A stretch of 64,000 nt of DNA. Origin: Paraburkholderia caffeinitolerans. GTDB lineage: Bacteria > Pseudomonadota > Gammaproteobacteria > Burkholderiales > Burkholderiaceae. Below are positions 19,479-27,464 of this stretch, one piece after another (the first letter of the stretch is position 1; every line of letters begins with the position of its first letter). The notes beneath the pieces are model-generated. The model searched no databases, was not told the DNA's origin, and was given only the letters and a program-made list of their open reading frames with translations. Where the stretch lies: the NCBI RefSeq assembly GCF_902859945.1, contig NZ_CADIKL010000009.1, positions 1-64,000 on the forward strand, given 5' to 3'. The position numbers and the translations under genes are program-made.

Positions 19479-20057
19479 ATGTCATTTACGCTCCCGCCGC
19501 TGCCGTTCGCGAAGAACGCTCTTGCCCCGACCATGTCGGAAGAAACGCTCGAGTTCCACTACGGCAAGCACCACCAGGCCTACGTCACGAATCTGAACAA
19601 CCTGATTCCGGGCACCGAGTTCGAAAACCTCTCGCTCGAAGAGATCGTCAAGAAGTCCTCGGGTGGCGTGTTCAACAACGCGGCCCAGATCTGGAATCAC
19701 ACGTTCTTCTGGAACAGCCTCTCGCCGCAAGGTGGTGGCGCACCGTCGGGCGCGCTCGGCGACGCGATCAACGCGAAGTGGGGCTCCTTCGACGCGTTCA
19801 AGGAAGCCTTCACGAAGGCTGCAGTCGGCAACTTCGGTTCGGGCTGGACGTGGCTCGTGAAGAAGGCAGACGGCTCGCTCGACATCGTGTCGACCAGCAA
19901 CGCCGCTACGCCGCTCACGACGGATGCCAAGCCGCTCCTCACGATCGACGTGTGGGAACACGCTTACTACATCGACTACCGCAACGCACGTCCGAAGTTC
20001 GTCGAAGCGTTCTGGAACATCGCAAACTGGGAATTCGCTGCGAAGAACTTCGCGTAA
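19479..20057 (+). CDS. sodB: Superoxide dismutase [Fe]
   Basis: The protein is 192 residues. The metal ligands are His27 (FHYGKHH), His74 (NHTFFWN), Asp157 and His161 ([13 protein letters not shown]). Gln70 (NNAAQ) supports the iron rather than the manganese type. It dismutates superoxide in the cytosol. GAAGGA at 19465-19470 is a good ribosome-binding site for ATG 19479. It is a single-gene unit between its own promoter and a terminator. Confidence 0.97.
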   Translation: MSFTLPPLPFAKNALAPTMSEETLEFHYGKHHQAYVTNLNNLIPGTEFENLSLEEIVKKSSGGVFNNAAQIWNHTFFWNSLSPQGGGAPSGALGDAINAKWGSFDAFKEAFTKAAVGNFGSGWTWLVKKADGSLDIVSTSNAATPLTTDAKPLLTIDVWEHAYYIDYRNARPKFVEAFWNIANWEFAAKNFA

Positions 20058-20107
20058 AGCGCAGTCCCCCAGTTTTGCTGTTGCGCCGTTCGGCTCGAAT
20101 GGCGCAG

Positions 20108-20143
20108 AAAAAAAGCCCTCGATGTGAATCGAGGGCTTTTTTG
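20108..20143. terminator. Bidirectional intrinsic terminator
   Basis: AGCCCTCGAT (20114-20123) pairs with ATCGAGGGCT (20128-20137) around GTGA, with an A-run on the left and T6 on the right. It separates sodB from the convergent clpP paralogue. Confidence 0.93.
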
Positions 20144-20201
20144 TTTGCGGCGCCCGTCCACCTGTCCATTGCCACAAGGCGGGTTGCGCGTGCGTTGGAT
20201 C

Positions 20202-20846
20202 TCAGCGCGGCACCGCTTCGCCGCGAGATGTGAGTACGCGGTCGATCAACCCATATTCGGCCGCCGCTTCCGCGGACATGAAATGATCGCGGTCGGTGTC
20301 GCGCGCGATCTGCGCGATGTCGCGGCCCGTGTGCGCAGCAAGCATCGTGTTCAGACGCTCGCGCAGAAAGAGCACTTCGCGCGCCTGAAGCTCGACATCG
20401 GCGGCGGTTCCCTGGCTGCCGCCCGAGGGTTGGTGGATCATGATGCGCGCATTCGGGAGTGCGAAGCGTTTGCCGCGCGCGCCGGCGGCTAGCAGAAATG
20501 AGCCCATGCTCGCTGCGAAGCCGGTACACAGCGTGGAGACGTCGGGCTTCACGAACTGCATCGTGTCGTGGATTGCGAGGCCATCGTAGACGGAGCCGCC
20601 CGGCGAGTTGATATAGAGGCTGATGTCCTTCTCCGGATTCTCGGCTTCGAGAAACAGCAACTGCGCGACGACGACACTCGCCGTCTGCTCGGTCACCGGT
20701 CCGACCAGGAACACGATGCGCTCGCGCAAGAGGCGAGAGTAAATGTCGTAGGCGCGCTCCCCGCGCCCCGAGGTTTCGATGACGGTCGGCACAAGACTGA
20801 GCGCGCGCGGCGCGATGGTGGCTTGATGCTGGACGTTGGAATGCAT
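20202..20846 (-). CDS. ClpP-family peptidase paralogue (stand-alone)
   Basis: The protein is 214 residues with a complete ClpP catalytic triad: Ser113 (GFAASMGS), His138 (RIMIHQP) and Asp187 ([13 protein letters not shown]). Gly-rich [16 protein letters not shown] forms the oxyanion region. ATG 20846 is preceded by GAGGAA. It is not next to clpX or tig, where the main clpP normally sits, so it is probably a second copy. It would work with a Clp ATPase encoded elsewhere, or with ClpA encoded at 52176. It is divergent from an ECF sigma gene, and its upstream region carries a perfect TGTCACA-N16-CGTC motif. Confidence 0.93.
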   Translation of the reverse strand: MHSNVQHQATIAPRALSLVPTVIETSGRGERAYDIYSRLLRERIVFLVGPVTEQTASVVVAQLLFLEAENPEKDISLYINSPGGSVYDGLAIHDTMQFVKPDVSTLCTGFAASMGSFLLAAGARGKRFALPNARIMIHQPSGGSQGTAADVELQAREVLFLRERLNTMLAAHTGRDIAQIARDTDRDHFMSAEAAAEYGLIDRVLTSRGEAVPR

Positions 20847-20911
20847 GAAATTCCTCGCATGCGGGTAAATGGGTGAAAGGGCGCGGCGTGGTTGCGCGGT
20901 TCCCTCACCAA

Positions 20912-20938
20912 GACGTGCGGCGCGCGTCGCGTGTGACA
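20912..20938 (-). promoter_or_regulatory. ECF41-type promoter motif facing clpP2
   Basis: On the minus strand TGTCACA (20938-20932) is followed by 16 nt and CGTC (20915-20912). This equals the TGTCACA-N16-CGTC consensus that I recall for promoters of ECF41 sigma factors. It lies 66 bp ahead of the clpP2 start codon. Confidence 0.72.
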
Positions 20939-20958
20939 AAAATTTTTTTGCGCGAGAC

Positions 20959-20985
20959 TGTCACATCGGCGCGCTGGCGATCGTC
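20959..20985 (+). promoter_or_regulatory. ECF41-type promoter motif facing the sigma gene
   Basis: TGTCACA (20959-20965), 16 nt, then CGTC (20982-20985). It is the mirror of the motif at 20912-20938, separated by an A5T7 tract. It lies about 77 bp before ATG 21063, so the sigma factor gene is predicted to be autoregulated. Confidence 0.72.
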
Positions 20986-21062
20986 TTGCGGGCGAGGGGC
21001 GCATGTAGCGCAGGCGAAGCCATGCGAACAGATGCGAAGCGGTGCAAAGAGGAGCGAAGCGA

Positions 21063-22145
21063 ATGACCCAGGTGATCGACGAAGTTAGCGACGAAATTGG
21101 CGTGCAGGATCTGCGCGACGCGCGCGAGTTCGAGCGGGGCGAGGTGGGGTTCGAAGCGCCGCCAGGACTGCCAGACGGCGCATGGAGCGAGAGCCGCCGC
21201 GCCGCCGTCTTCGACCAGGAGCGCGCGCGGCTGCTGGCGTTGGCCACGCGCGTGCTGGGCAGCCGCGCCGAGGCGGAAGACGTCGTGCAGGACGCATGGT
21301 TTCGCTGGCGCGAGGCCGATGCCCAGGCGGTCCGCGTGCCGCAAGCATGGCTCGCGACGGCCACGGTGCGCCTCGCGATCGACCGGCTGCGCAAGCAGCG
21401 CCGCGAGCGCGCGGGCGAACGCGAAGCGCCCGGCGCCGCGCCGTGGCTGGACGACGCCGCGCCCTCGGCGGAAGAGGCGGGCCTGCGCGCCGCGCGTCTC
21501 GCGGACGGGCTGCTGATGTTGCTGGAGCGGCTCGGGCCGCTAGAGCAGGCCGTTTTCGTGCTGCGCGAGGCGTTCGACTGCGACTACGCCGAGATTGCCG
21601 CGCTCACGGGCTGCACGCCCGTGCATTGCCGCCAGATCGTGCGCCGCGCGCGGGTGCGGCTGGTGCGCGAGCAGGCGTCCAGATCCATGAAGCCCGCCGA
21701 CGCGGCGCAGCACGCGCTCACCGTCGAGCGGCTGCGCGAGGTGCTTCACGCGCAGGACCGCGTGGGCTTGATGGATCTGCTGGGCGTGACCGCGACGGCG
21801 CTGGCGAGCGCGACGACGGATGCGATGATGAATGCCGCGGCGGGCAGGCCATTTACTCGTGCCGGAGCTGCGGGCGCGCCCAGCGTCGTTCATGCGCCGG
21901 TACGCAGCCTGCGTACCGAGTCGCTCGTGCTCGACGGCGAGCCGGGCGTCGTGCTGGTGGCGGAGGATGGCGAACTGGCCGCATGGCTGCACATCGGCGA
22001 GACCGACGACGGGCGCGTCACGCCCGTGGTCTGTGTAGCCGCGACGGCGGGCTCAAGCGCCTTGCGGGCGGCCAACTGTGCGTTCGGAGGGGCGGCGGTG
22101 CGCTCGCTGCTGGCGGGCATCGCCCAATCGCTCGCGCCAGCCTGA
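21063..22145 (+). CDS. ECF sigma factor with C-terminal SnoaL-like extension (ECF41-like)
   Basis: The protein is 360 residues, much longer than a plain ECF sigma factor (about 190). Sigma region 2 is at about residues 45-115 (RVLGSRAEAEDVVQDAWFRW, then QAWLATATVRLAIDRLR). Region 4 is at about 140-200 (LGPLEQAVFVLREAFDCDYAEIA and helix-turn-helix TGCTPVHCRQIVRRA). The remaining 150 residues resemble the SnoaL-like regulatory domain of ECF41/SigJ factors (GEPGVVLVAEDGELAAW). The C-terminal NPDKL motif of ECF41 is not present. Such factors are controlled by their own C-terminal domain and need no anti-sigma; none is encoded here. Confidence 0.85.
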   Translation: MTQVIDEVSDEIGVQDLRDAREFERGEVGFEAPPGLPDGAWSESRRAAVFDQERARLLALATRVLGSRAEAEDVVQDAWFRWREADAQAVRVPQAWLATATVRLAIDRLRKQRRERAGEREAPGAAPWLDDAAPSAEEAGLRAARLADGLLMLLERLGPLEQAVFVLREAFDCDYAEIAALTGCTPVHCRQIVRRARVRLVREQASRSMKPADAAQHALTVERLREVLHAQDRVGLMDLLGVTATALASATTDAMMNAAAGRPFTRAGAAGAPSVVHAPVRSLRTESLVLDGEPGVVLVAEDGELAAWLHIGETDDGRVTPVVCVAATAGSSALRAANCAFGGAAVRSLLAGIAQSLAPA

Positions 22146-22155
22146 GCGCCCGGTG

Positions 22156-23424
22156 TTACCGGGAAGCGGCGTCCCAGTTGATGTCGACGCACAGCACTTG
22201 CAGGCCATGCGCCGTCTGGGCGGCGACAGAGGCGGTCACGCACAGGTGCGCCTCGTTGATCGAGAGATACGGCGGCGTGAACTGCACGCTGCCGGGCGCC
22301 TTCATGGCCCCGATGAAATAGGGCCGGCGTTCCCAGCTCGCGCCCTCGGAATGCAGGAGTGGCCTGAAGCGCTTGGCGCGAGGCGTTGCGCGCCCGTCGG
22401 GCAGCACGTTGTCGCCGATCTGGCGGCCCGAGGCGTCTAGCAGGAAGCTGCGTGCGGTATCGGCGAGCCCGAGCAGCGGCTGCGAGACGTCGGCCATGCT
22501 CGCGCCCGCAGCGAGTTGCGCTGCCGCCGCTTCGAGCGCCTTCACGTAAGGCGCGAGGCGCGTGCACTGGGTCTTCTCGCGCGCGCTCACGCGTTCGCGC
22601 AGACGCGCGGAGAGATCGTCCATCAGGCGCGCGGCGGTCGCGGGCGGCACGGGCTCCACCTCGGGGCGCGCGAAGTACGCGCCCTGCACGAAGTCGGCGT
22701 TGCTTTCGAGCGCGATCAACGCGTCGCGCTCGGTCGCGAGACCGCCCACCAGCACCAGTTGGCCGGACTCGTGCAGCATCGAAACGAGCCCCGGCAGCAC
22801 ACGCTCGATGTGCGCATGGCGGCTCGCCTGGGCGAGCAGGCTGCGATCGAGCGTGACGATATCGGGTCGTAGCTGCCACACGCGATCGATGTTCGAATGC
22901 TTGGCGCCGAAGCCGTCGAGCGCGATCACGAAACCCGACTTGCGCAACGCGTCGATGATCTCCGCGAAGCGCGAATTCTCGCCGCCCGCCTGTTCCGAAA
23001 CTTCCAGCACCACGCGCTGCGGCTGTAGCCCGAGCGCCTTGATGCCCGCGAGCAGCGCGTCGCCATAGCTCGTGTCCATCAGCGCGGCGGGGTGCAAGCT
23101 CAGGAATAGCCATTCGTCGTGCGAGTCGAAGGCGTTGAAGTTGCCCAGATGCAGCGATTCCGCGAGCCGGCCGAGTTCGAGCAGATCGCCGCGCCGCGCG
23201 GCTTGTGTGAAGACCTCCTGCGACGGCACCTGTCCGCCTTGCTCGTCGTGCGCGCGCAGCGAGGCGTGGTAACCGATCGCCCGGCGGTGGGCGACCGAGA
23301 ACACCGGCTGGAACACGCTGAACACGGTGTAGCCGCCGTAGAGCACGGTGCGTCGCGCGCCTTCTTCGCCCGCGACGGGGCGTGACTGAAAGCCGGGAGG
23401 ATCGAGGTCGATCATGCTGGTCAT
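22156..23424 (-). CDS. EAL-domain protein with degenerate catalytic site
   Basis: The protein is 422 residues. The EAL fold covers about residues 30-255, but the key residues are lost: the EAL Glu is His53 (HASLR), the DD motif is Asp170-Gly171, the KxD Lys is Thr191 and the EGVET Glu residues are replaced in VGGLAT. Glu141 and Gln247 (FVQGAYF) remain. It is therefore unlikely to hydrolyse c-di-GMP and may act as a binding or protein-interaction module. Residues 270-420 form a separate domain (sensor-like, possibly Cache/PDC). The start is chosen at ATG 23424; ATG 23415 is also possible. It converges on the sigma gene with a gap of only 10 bp. Confidence 0.85.
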   Translation of the reverse strand: MTSMIDLDPPGFQSRPVAGEEGARRTVLYGGYTVFSVFQPVFSVAHRRAIGYHASLRAHDEQGGQVPSQEVFTQAARRGDLLELGRLAESLHLGNFNAFDSHDEWLFLSLHPAALMDTSYGDALLAGIKALGLQPQRVVLEVSEQAGGENSRFAEIIDALRKSGFVIALDGFGAKHSNIDRVWQLRPDIVTLDRSLLAQASRHAHIERVLPGLVSMLHESGQLVLVGGLATERDALIALESNADFVQGAYFARPEVEPVPPATAARLMDDLSARLRERVSAREKTQCTRLAPYVKALEAAAAQLAAGASMADVSQPLLGLADTARSFLLDASGRQIGDNVLPDGRATPRAKRFRPLLHSEGASWERRPYFIGAMKAPGSVQFTPPYLSINEAHLCVTASVAAQTAHGLQVLCVDINWDAASR

Positions 23425-23685
23425 GGAGCTGGGTGGCGCGCACGACAGGCCGCGCGCGAATCTCGAGTTTACATTACTGGATAGCCGTGCAAAAAGTATG
23501 CGCATTCAGATACATGGCCGCTCGGGCCATGCGCGCGGGATAGCGGCTATTTCGAGACTCGCTTCGATGCCCCGTTGCGGGGCCATGCGTGGGGCGGTCC
23601 CGCACTCGCGCGGCGCGTGTGCACCGCTGCGGTGCGCACGCGGGCTATCGAGCGGCCAGGCGGCGCGCCTTGGCGTCCCGTGCTA

Positions 23686-25146
23686 TCAGGCGCGCTCCGA
23701 TGGATCGGTCTTTTTTGCCGTGCGGCGCACGTCGTCGGAGAGCTGGGCAAAGATCCACGACGAGGCCGCCGTGATGATCCCCACGCACACGAAGGTCGCG
23801 TGGAACGCCGGGATCACGCTCGAGCCGCTCGCATGGCGGATCAGGCCGGTGAAGGTCGTGAGCAGCGCGCCCGCGACCGTCACGCCGAGGCTCATCGAAA
23901 GCATCTGCACGAGCGAAAACAGGCTGTTGCCGCTGCTCGCGCCGCCCATGCCCAGGTCCTTGAGCGTGAGCGTGTTCATCGCCGTGAACTGCATGGAGTT
24001 CACGCTGCCGAACACGGCCAGTTGCACGAGGCGCAGCCACAGCGGCTCGGCCGGCGTGGAGAGCGTGAAGCTCGCCATCATGAGACCCACCAGCACCGTG
24101 TTGGTCACGAGCACGCGCCGGTAGCCGTGGCGCGTGATGAGATGTGTGACGAGGCGCTTGGAGAACATGCCCGCCGCAGCCACCGGCAGCATCATGAGGC
24201 CCGCTTCGAATGGCGTGTAGCCGAGCGCGACCTGCAGGAGCAGCGGAATCAGATACGGCATCGCGCCGCTGCCGATGCGCGCGAACAGGTTGCCGAGCAG
24301 CCCCACGCTGAAGGTGTGGATCTTGAAGAGTTCGAGCGAGAAGATCGGCCGCGGCGTGCGCGCCGCGTGCAGCCCGTAAGCCACGAAGGCCGCAAGCGAA
24401 ACGATCAGCATCACGAGCACGGTTGCTTGAGGAATGCCTAGCTCCGCACGTCCGTCGAGCGCGAGGGAGATCGTCAGCATGCCCGTGACGAGCAGCAGGT
24501 AGCCCGGCACGTCGAATTTCGGCGTATCGGGGTTGCGGCTGTCGGGCATGAAGATGGCGGTGGCGATGCAGCCCGCCACGCCCACCGGCACGTTGATGAG
24601 GAAAATCCAGTGCCAGGAGGCGATCTGCACGAGCCAGCCGCCGAGCGTCGGGCCGATCAGCGGGCCGATCAGGCCTGGAATCGCCACGAACGACAGCGCG
24701 GGCAGATAGCGCTCGGCGGGAAACGTGCGCAGCACGGCGAGGCGTCCCACCGGCAGCAGCATCGCGCCGCCCACGCCCTGCACGATGCGCGCGAGCACGA
24801 GCTGGTTCAGCGTGTGCGCGCTCGCGCATAGCAGCGAGCCGATCGTGAAGACGAGGATCGCGCCGAGAAACACGCGCCGGGTGCCGAGCTTGTCGGCGAG
24901 CCAGCCGGAGACGGGGATCATCACCGCCATCGTCAGCGAATACGCGATCACCACCGATTGCATGCGCAGTGGCAATTCGCCGAGGCTCGTGGCCATCGCC
25001 GGCAGCGCCGTGTTCACGATGGTCGAATCGAGCGTCTGCATGAAGAAGCCCGTGGCGACGAGCCACAGCATCACGGACAACTTGCGTGCGGAAGGCGTAG
25101 GGGTGGGGCTGGGGTTGGGGTTGGGCGAGGCGGCGGATTCGGGCAT
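23686..25146 (-). CDS. DHA2-family MFS drug exporter (EmrB/QacA type)
   Basis: The protein is 486 residues with 14 predicted transmembrane helices. DHA2 motifs are visible: motif C-like LDSTIVNTALPAMA near residue 40 and the motif A equivalent GWLADKLGTRRVF. The N-terminus has a short Pro/Asn-rich cytoplasmic stretch. It would export drugs or other small organic compounds by proton antiport in the inner membrane. No emrA-type adaptor or outer-membrane channel is next to it. The substrate cannot be read from the sequence. Confidence 0.9.
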   Translation of the reverse strand: MPESAASPNPNPSPTPTPSARKLSVMLWLVATGFFMQTLDSTIVNTALPAMATSLGELPLRMQSVVIAYSLTMAVMIPVSGWLADKLGTRRVFLGAILVFTIGSLLCASAHTLNQLVLARIVQGVGGAMLLPVGRLAVLRTFPAERYLPALSFVAIPGLIGPLIGPTLGGWLVQIASWHWIFLINVPVGVAGCIATAIFMPDSRNPDTPKFDVPGYLLLVTGMLTISLALDGRAELGIPQATVLVMLIVSLAAFVAYGLHAARTPRPIFSLELFKIHTFSVGLLGNLFARIGSGAMPYLIPLLLQVALGYTPFEAGLMMLPVAAAGMFSKRLVTHLITRHGYRRVLVTNTVLVGLMMASFTLSTPAEPLWLRLVQLAVFGSVNSMQFTAMNTLTLKDLGMGGASSGNSLFSLVQMLSMSLGVTVAGALLTTFTGLIRHASGSSVIPAFHATFVCVGIITAASSWIFAQLSDDVRRTAKKTDPSERA

Positions 25147-25284
25147 GGGAGAAGGCGGGCGCGCAGGCGGTGGCTGGCAGCCGCCATTGTAGTGAACCCG
25201 GCGATATAGCGACGTAGCGGCGTGCCCCTGCCGTTGCGCGATACGGCAAAGCGGCGCAGCCAGGGGCTTGGCGCGCGAGGCGGA

Positions 25285-26739
25285 TTACCCCGGAACGCGA
25301 GCAGCCGCCGCGAAAAACGCCTGTGCGCGCGGGTCCTGCGCGAACGCCACGTTGATGCGCAGCCACGGGCTCGGCTCGCCGTGGGGCCGGAAGTGGCTGC
25401 CCGGCGACGCGCTCACGCCGAACGGCTCGCCGCAGGGCACGAGCCGGGCCGAGTCGTCCACGTGGGGCACGCGTGCCCAGATGAACTTGCCGCCGCTCTG
25501 CGCGTAAGCGCGAGCGCCGCTTTGCGCCCCGTTGGATCCGGCGAGCGGCCCCGCGAACAGCTCCCAGCCGTGCTCTTCCAGCGTGCGCGAGGCGGTGCCG
25601 AGCGCTTCGGTCAGGCGGCGGCGCAGCCGCTCCAGATGCTTGCGGTACGCGCCGCGCTCGAGCAGCGTGGCCACCACGGCCTGGGTGAAGCGCGATCCGC
25701 TGAGGCTCGTGAGCGCCTTGATCGAGGCAAGGTCGCGCACGATCGCCGGATTCGCGACCACATAGCCGACGCGCAGCGACGACGAGAGCGTTTTCGAGAG
25801 CCCGCCCACGTAGATCACGTGTTCGAACTGGTCGAGTGCGGCGAGGCGGTCGCTGGGCTCGGCCTGAAAGTCAGCGTAGATGTCGTCCTCGACGATGGTG
25901 AAGCCGTGCTCGCGCGCGAGTTGCAGCAGGCGGAACGCGACCGGCGGCGAGACGATGGTGCCGGTCGGGTTTTGGAACACCGTGTTGATGAAGAACGCAC
26001 GCGGGCGATGCTGCGCGAGCAGTGCATGCAGATGCTCGAGATCGGGCCCGCTCGTCGTGCGCGTGACGCCGACGATCCGCACGCCGTGAAGCTTCAGTAG
26101 TCCGTACAAATTGAAGTAACCCGGGTCTTCCACGAACACGGTGTCGCCGGGCTTGAGCATGTAGCGCATCAGCAGGTCGATGCCTTCGCTCGCGCCTTCG
26201 GTGATGAGGATCTGCTGGGCGTCGGCGGCAATGCCGAGCGGCGCGAGCCGGTTGCGCAGATGCTCGCGCAGCGTGGCGTCGCCGAGCGGCGAGCCGTAAT
26301 CGACGAGACTCGACGGGTCGGTGCGCGAGACGTGACGGATCGCCTGGCCGATCGCGTCGATGTCGCGCCACGCCTGCGGGATCGAGCCGCTGTCGAGCTG
26401 CAGCGTCTCGCCGGGCCGGTTGAGCTGGGTGAGCACGTGGCCCGATTCGTCGGCGGCGTTCGAGAGGTCGCAGGTGCCCATGCCGGACAGCCCGAGCCGC
26501 GCGTGCTCGCTCACGTAGAAGCCCGAGCCGTGCCGCGAGTCGAGATAGCCGAGCGAAACCAGCCGGTCGTAGGCCTCGATCACGGGAAAGCGGCTGATGC
26601 GGTAATCGGCGGCGAACTGGCGGATTGAGGGCAGGCGCGCGCCCGGGTGCGCGCCGCGCGAGCGGATCCAGGTCTGCACGCCGGCGACGATCTGGTCGGT
26701 GAGCGGGACGCCGCTGGCGCGGTCGAGTTCGAGTTTCAT
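25285..26739 (-). CDS. MocR-family regulator (GntR HTH fused to aminotransferase)
   Basis: The protein is 484 residues. A GntR-type winged helix-turn-helix at residues 10-78 (GARLPSIRQFAADYRISR) is joined to a fold-type I aminotransferase domain. The PLP lysine is Lys316 (GGLSKTLSSSLRVGY) and the domain includes NTVFQNPTG and EDDIYADF. MocR proteins use PLP as a ligand-sensing group and regulate neighbouring genes, often transporters or amino-acid/vitamin genes. A perfect 11-bp inverted repeat lies 84 bp upstream of its start. The divergent DUF2917 gene and the nearby DHA2 exporter are candidate targets. Confidence 0.93.
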   Translation of the reverse strand: MKLELDRASGVPLTDQIVAGVQTWIRSRGAHPGARLPSIRQFAADYRISRFPVIEAYDRLVSLGYLDSRHGSGFYVSEHARLGLSGMGTCDLSNAADESGHVLTQLNRPGETLQLDSGSIPQAWRDIDAIGQAIRHVSRTDPSSLVDYGSPLGDATLREHLRNRLAPLGIAADAQQILITEGASEGIDLLMRYMLKPGDTVFVEDPGYFNLYGLLKLHGVRIVGVTRTTSGPDLEHLHALLAQHRPRAFFINTVFQNPTGTIVSPPVAFRLLQLAREHGFTIVEDDIYADFQAEPSDRLAALDQFEHVIYVGGLSKTLSSSLRVGYVVANPAIVRDLASIKALTSLSGSRFTQAVVATLLERGAYRKHLERLRRRLTEALGTASRTLEEHGWELFAGPLAGSNGAQSGARAYAQSGGKFIWARVPHVDDSARLVPCGEPFGVSASPGSHFRPHGEPSPWLRINVAFAQDPRAQAFFAAAARVPG

Positions 26740-26822
26740 GCGGGCCTCGCTGGGAACTGCCGGGGTTGTCCGGGCGTTGCGTGAAGACGGCTGAGGGACG
26801 ATCAAGTGTTCAGTTTTTTCAC

Positions 26823-26857
26823 TGCACAGTTCCGGATGAACTGTTCGGAACTGTGCA
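26823..26857. promoter_or_regulatory. Inverted-repeat operator, probable MocR binding site
   Basis: TGCACAGTTCC (26823-26833) and GGAACTGTGCA (26847-26857) are perfect 11-bp inverted repeats with a 13-nt spacer that itself contains GAACTGTTC. They lie between the divergent mocR-type and DUF2917 genes, as expected for an autoregulatory MocR operator. Confidence 0.65.
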
Positions 26858-26989
26858 TGGGATCGCCCCGCGCTGACCGTAATAATGCTCTAACCGGGAA
26901 GGCCCTTCAAGCCTCTGTCACACGCGATCTGTCGAGCGTTGGCGGCGGCATTGGCGCCGGCCCGCGAGTCATCATCAAGGAGCACGGCA

Positions 26990-27370
26990 ATGCGCGAAAT
27001 CCGTATTTTCGAACTGGAGCACGGCGAGCCCGCCGAGACTTGGCAGCTCGCGCAGGCAATGCAACTGCATGTGAGCGAGGGCGAGCTTTGGCTCACGCTC
27101 GGCGGCGACGCGGACGATTACTGGCTGCGTGCCGGCGAGTCGATTCGACTTCCCGCGGGTGTGCGTGCGTACCTGAGCGCGGGGCGCGTGGGGGCGCGCT
27201 TCATGCTTGCGCTCGGCGGGGCATCGGCAAACGACGCGCGCGATATGCAAGCGGCGCCGGCGGCGGCATTGCCGCGGGGGCAGGGCGCGCGTGGGTTTGC
27301 GGGGTGGCTTGCCCAGGCGCTGCGCGAGTGCTCGACGCGATTGCAGTGGGGCGCGCACGCGGCGGGTTGA
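26990..27370 (+). CDS. DUF2917 domain-containing protein
   Basis: The protein is 126 residues from ATG 26990, preceded by AAGGAG. The first 75 residues look like a small cupin-like beta fold (MQLHVSEGELWLTLGGDADDYWL, then SIRLPAGVRAYLS), which fits DUF2917, a betaproteobacterial family of unknown function. The C-terminal 40 residues are Ala/Gly-rich and less conserved in appearance. It is divergent from the MocR-type regulator across an inverted repeat, so it may be its target. Its stop codon lies inside a 10-bp tandem repeat. Confidence 0.75.
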   Translation: MREIRIFELEHGEPAETWQLAQAMQLHVSEGELWLTLGGDADDYWLRAGESIRLPAGVRAYLSAGRVGARFMLALGGASANDARDMQAAPAAALPRGQGARGFAGWLAQALRECSTRLQWGAHAAG

Positions 27371-27439
27371 GCCGAGTTGAGCCGAGTTGAGCCGGATTGA
27401 GCCGTGGTTGGGCTGTGCTTGAGCCGCGCTTGGGCCGCG
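27367..27439. repeat. Imperfect tandem repeat, 10-11 bp unit TTGAGCCGAG
   Basis: About seven head-to-tail copies with growing divergence, from TTGAGCCGAG (27367, 27377) to TTGGGCCGCG (27430). The first copy supplies the TGA stop of the DUF2917 gene. The other end reaches within 26 bp of the convergent citrate synthase-like gene. Confidence 0.85.
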
Positions 27440-27464
27440 TTTGGGCTGATCCGCTCGCGCCGCC

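Noticed and set aside
26916..26922. TGTCACA upstream of DUF2917 considered as another ECF41 promoter
   Set aside because: The base run 16 nt later is TTGG; only a CGTT at 14 nt is present, so it does not match the motif.
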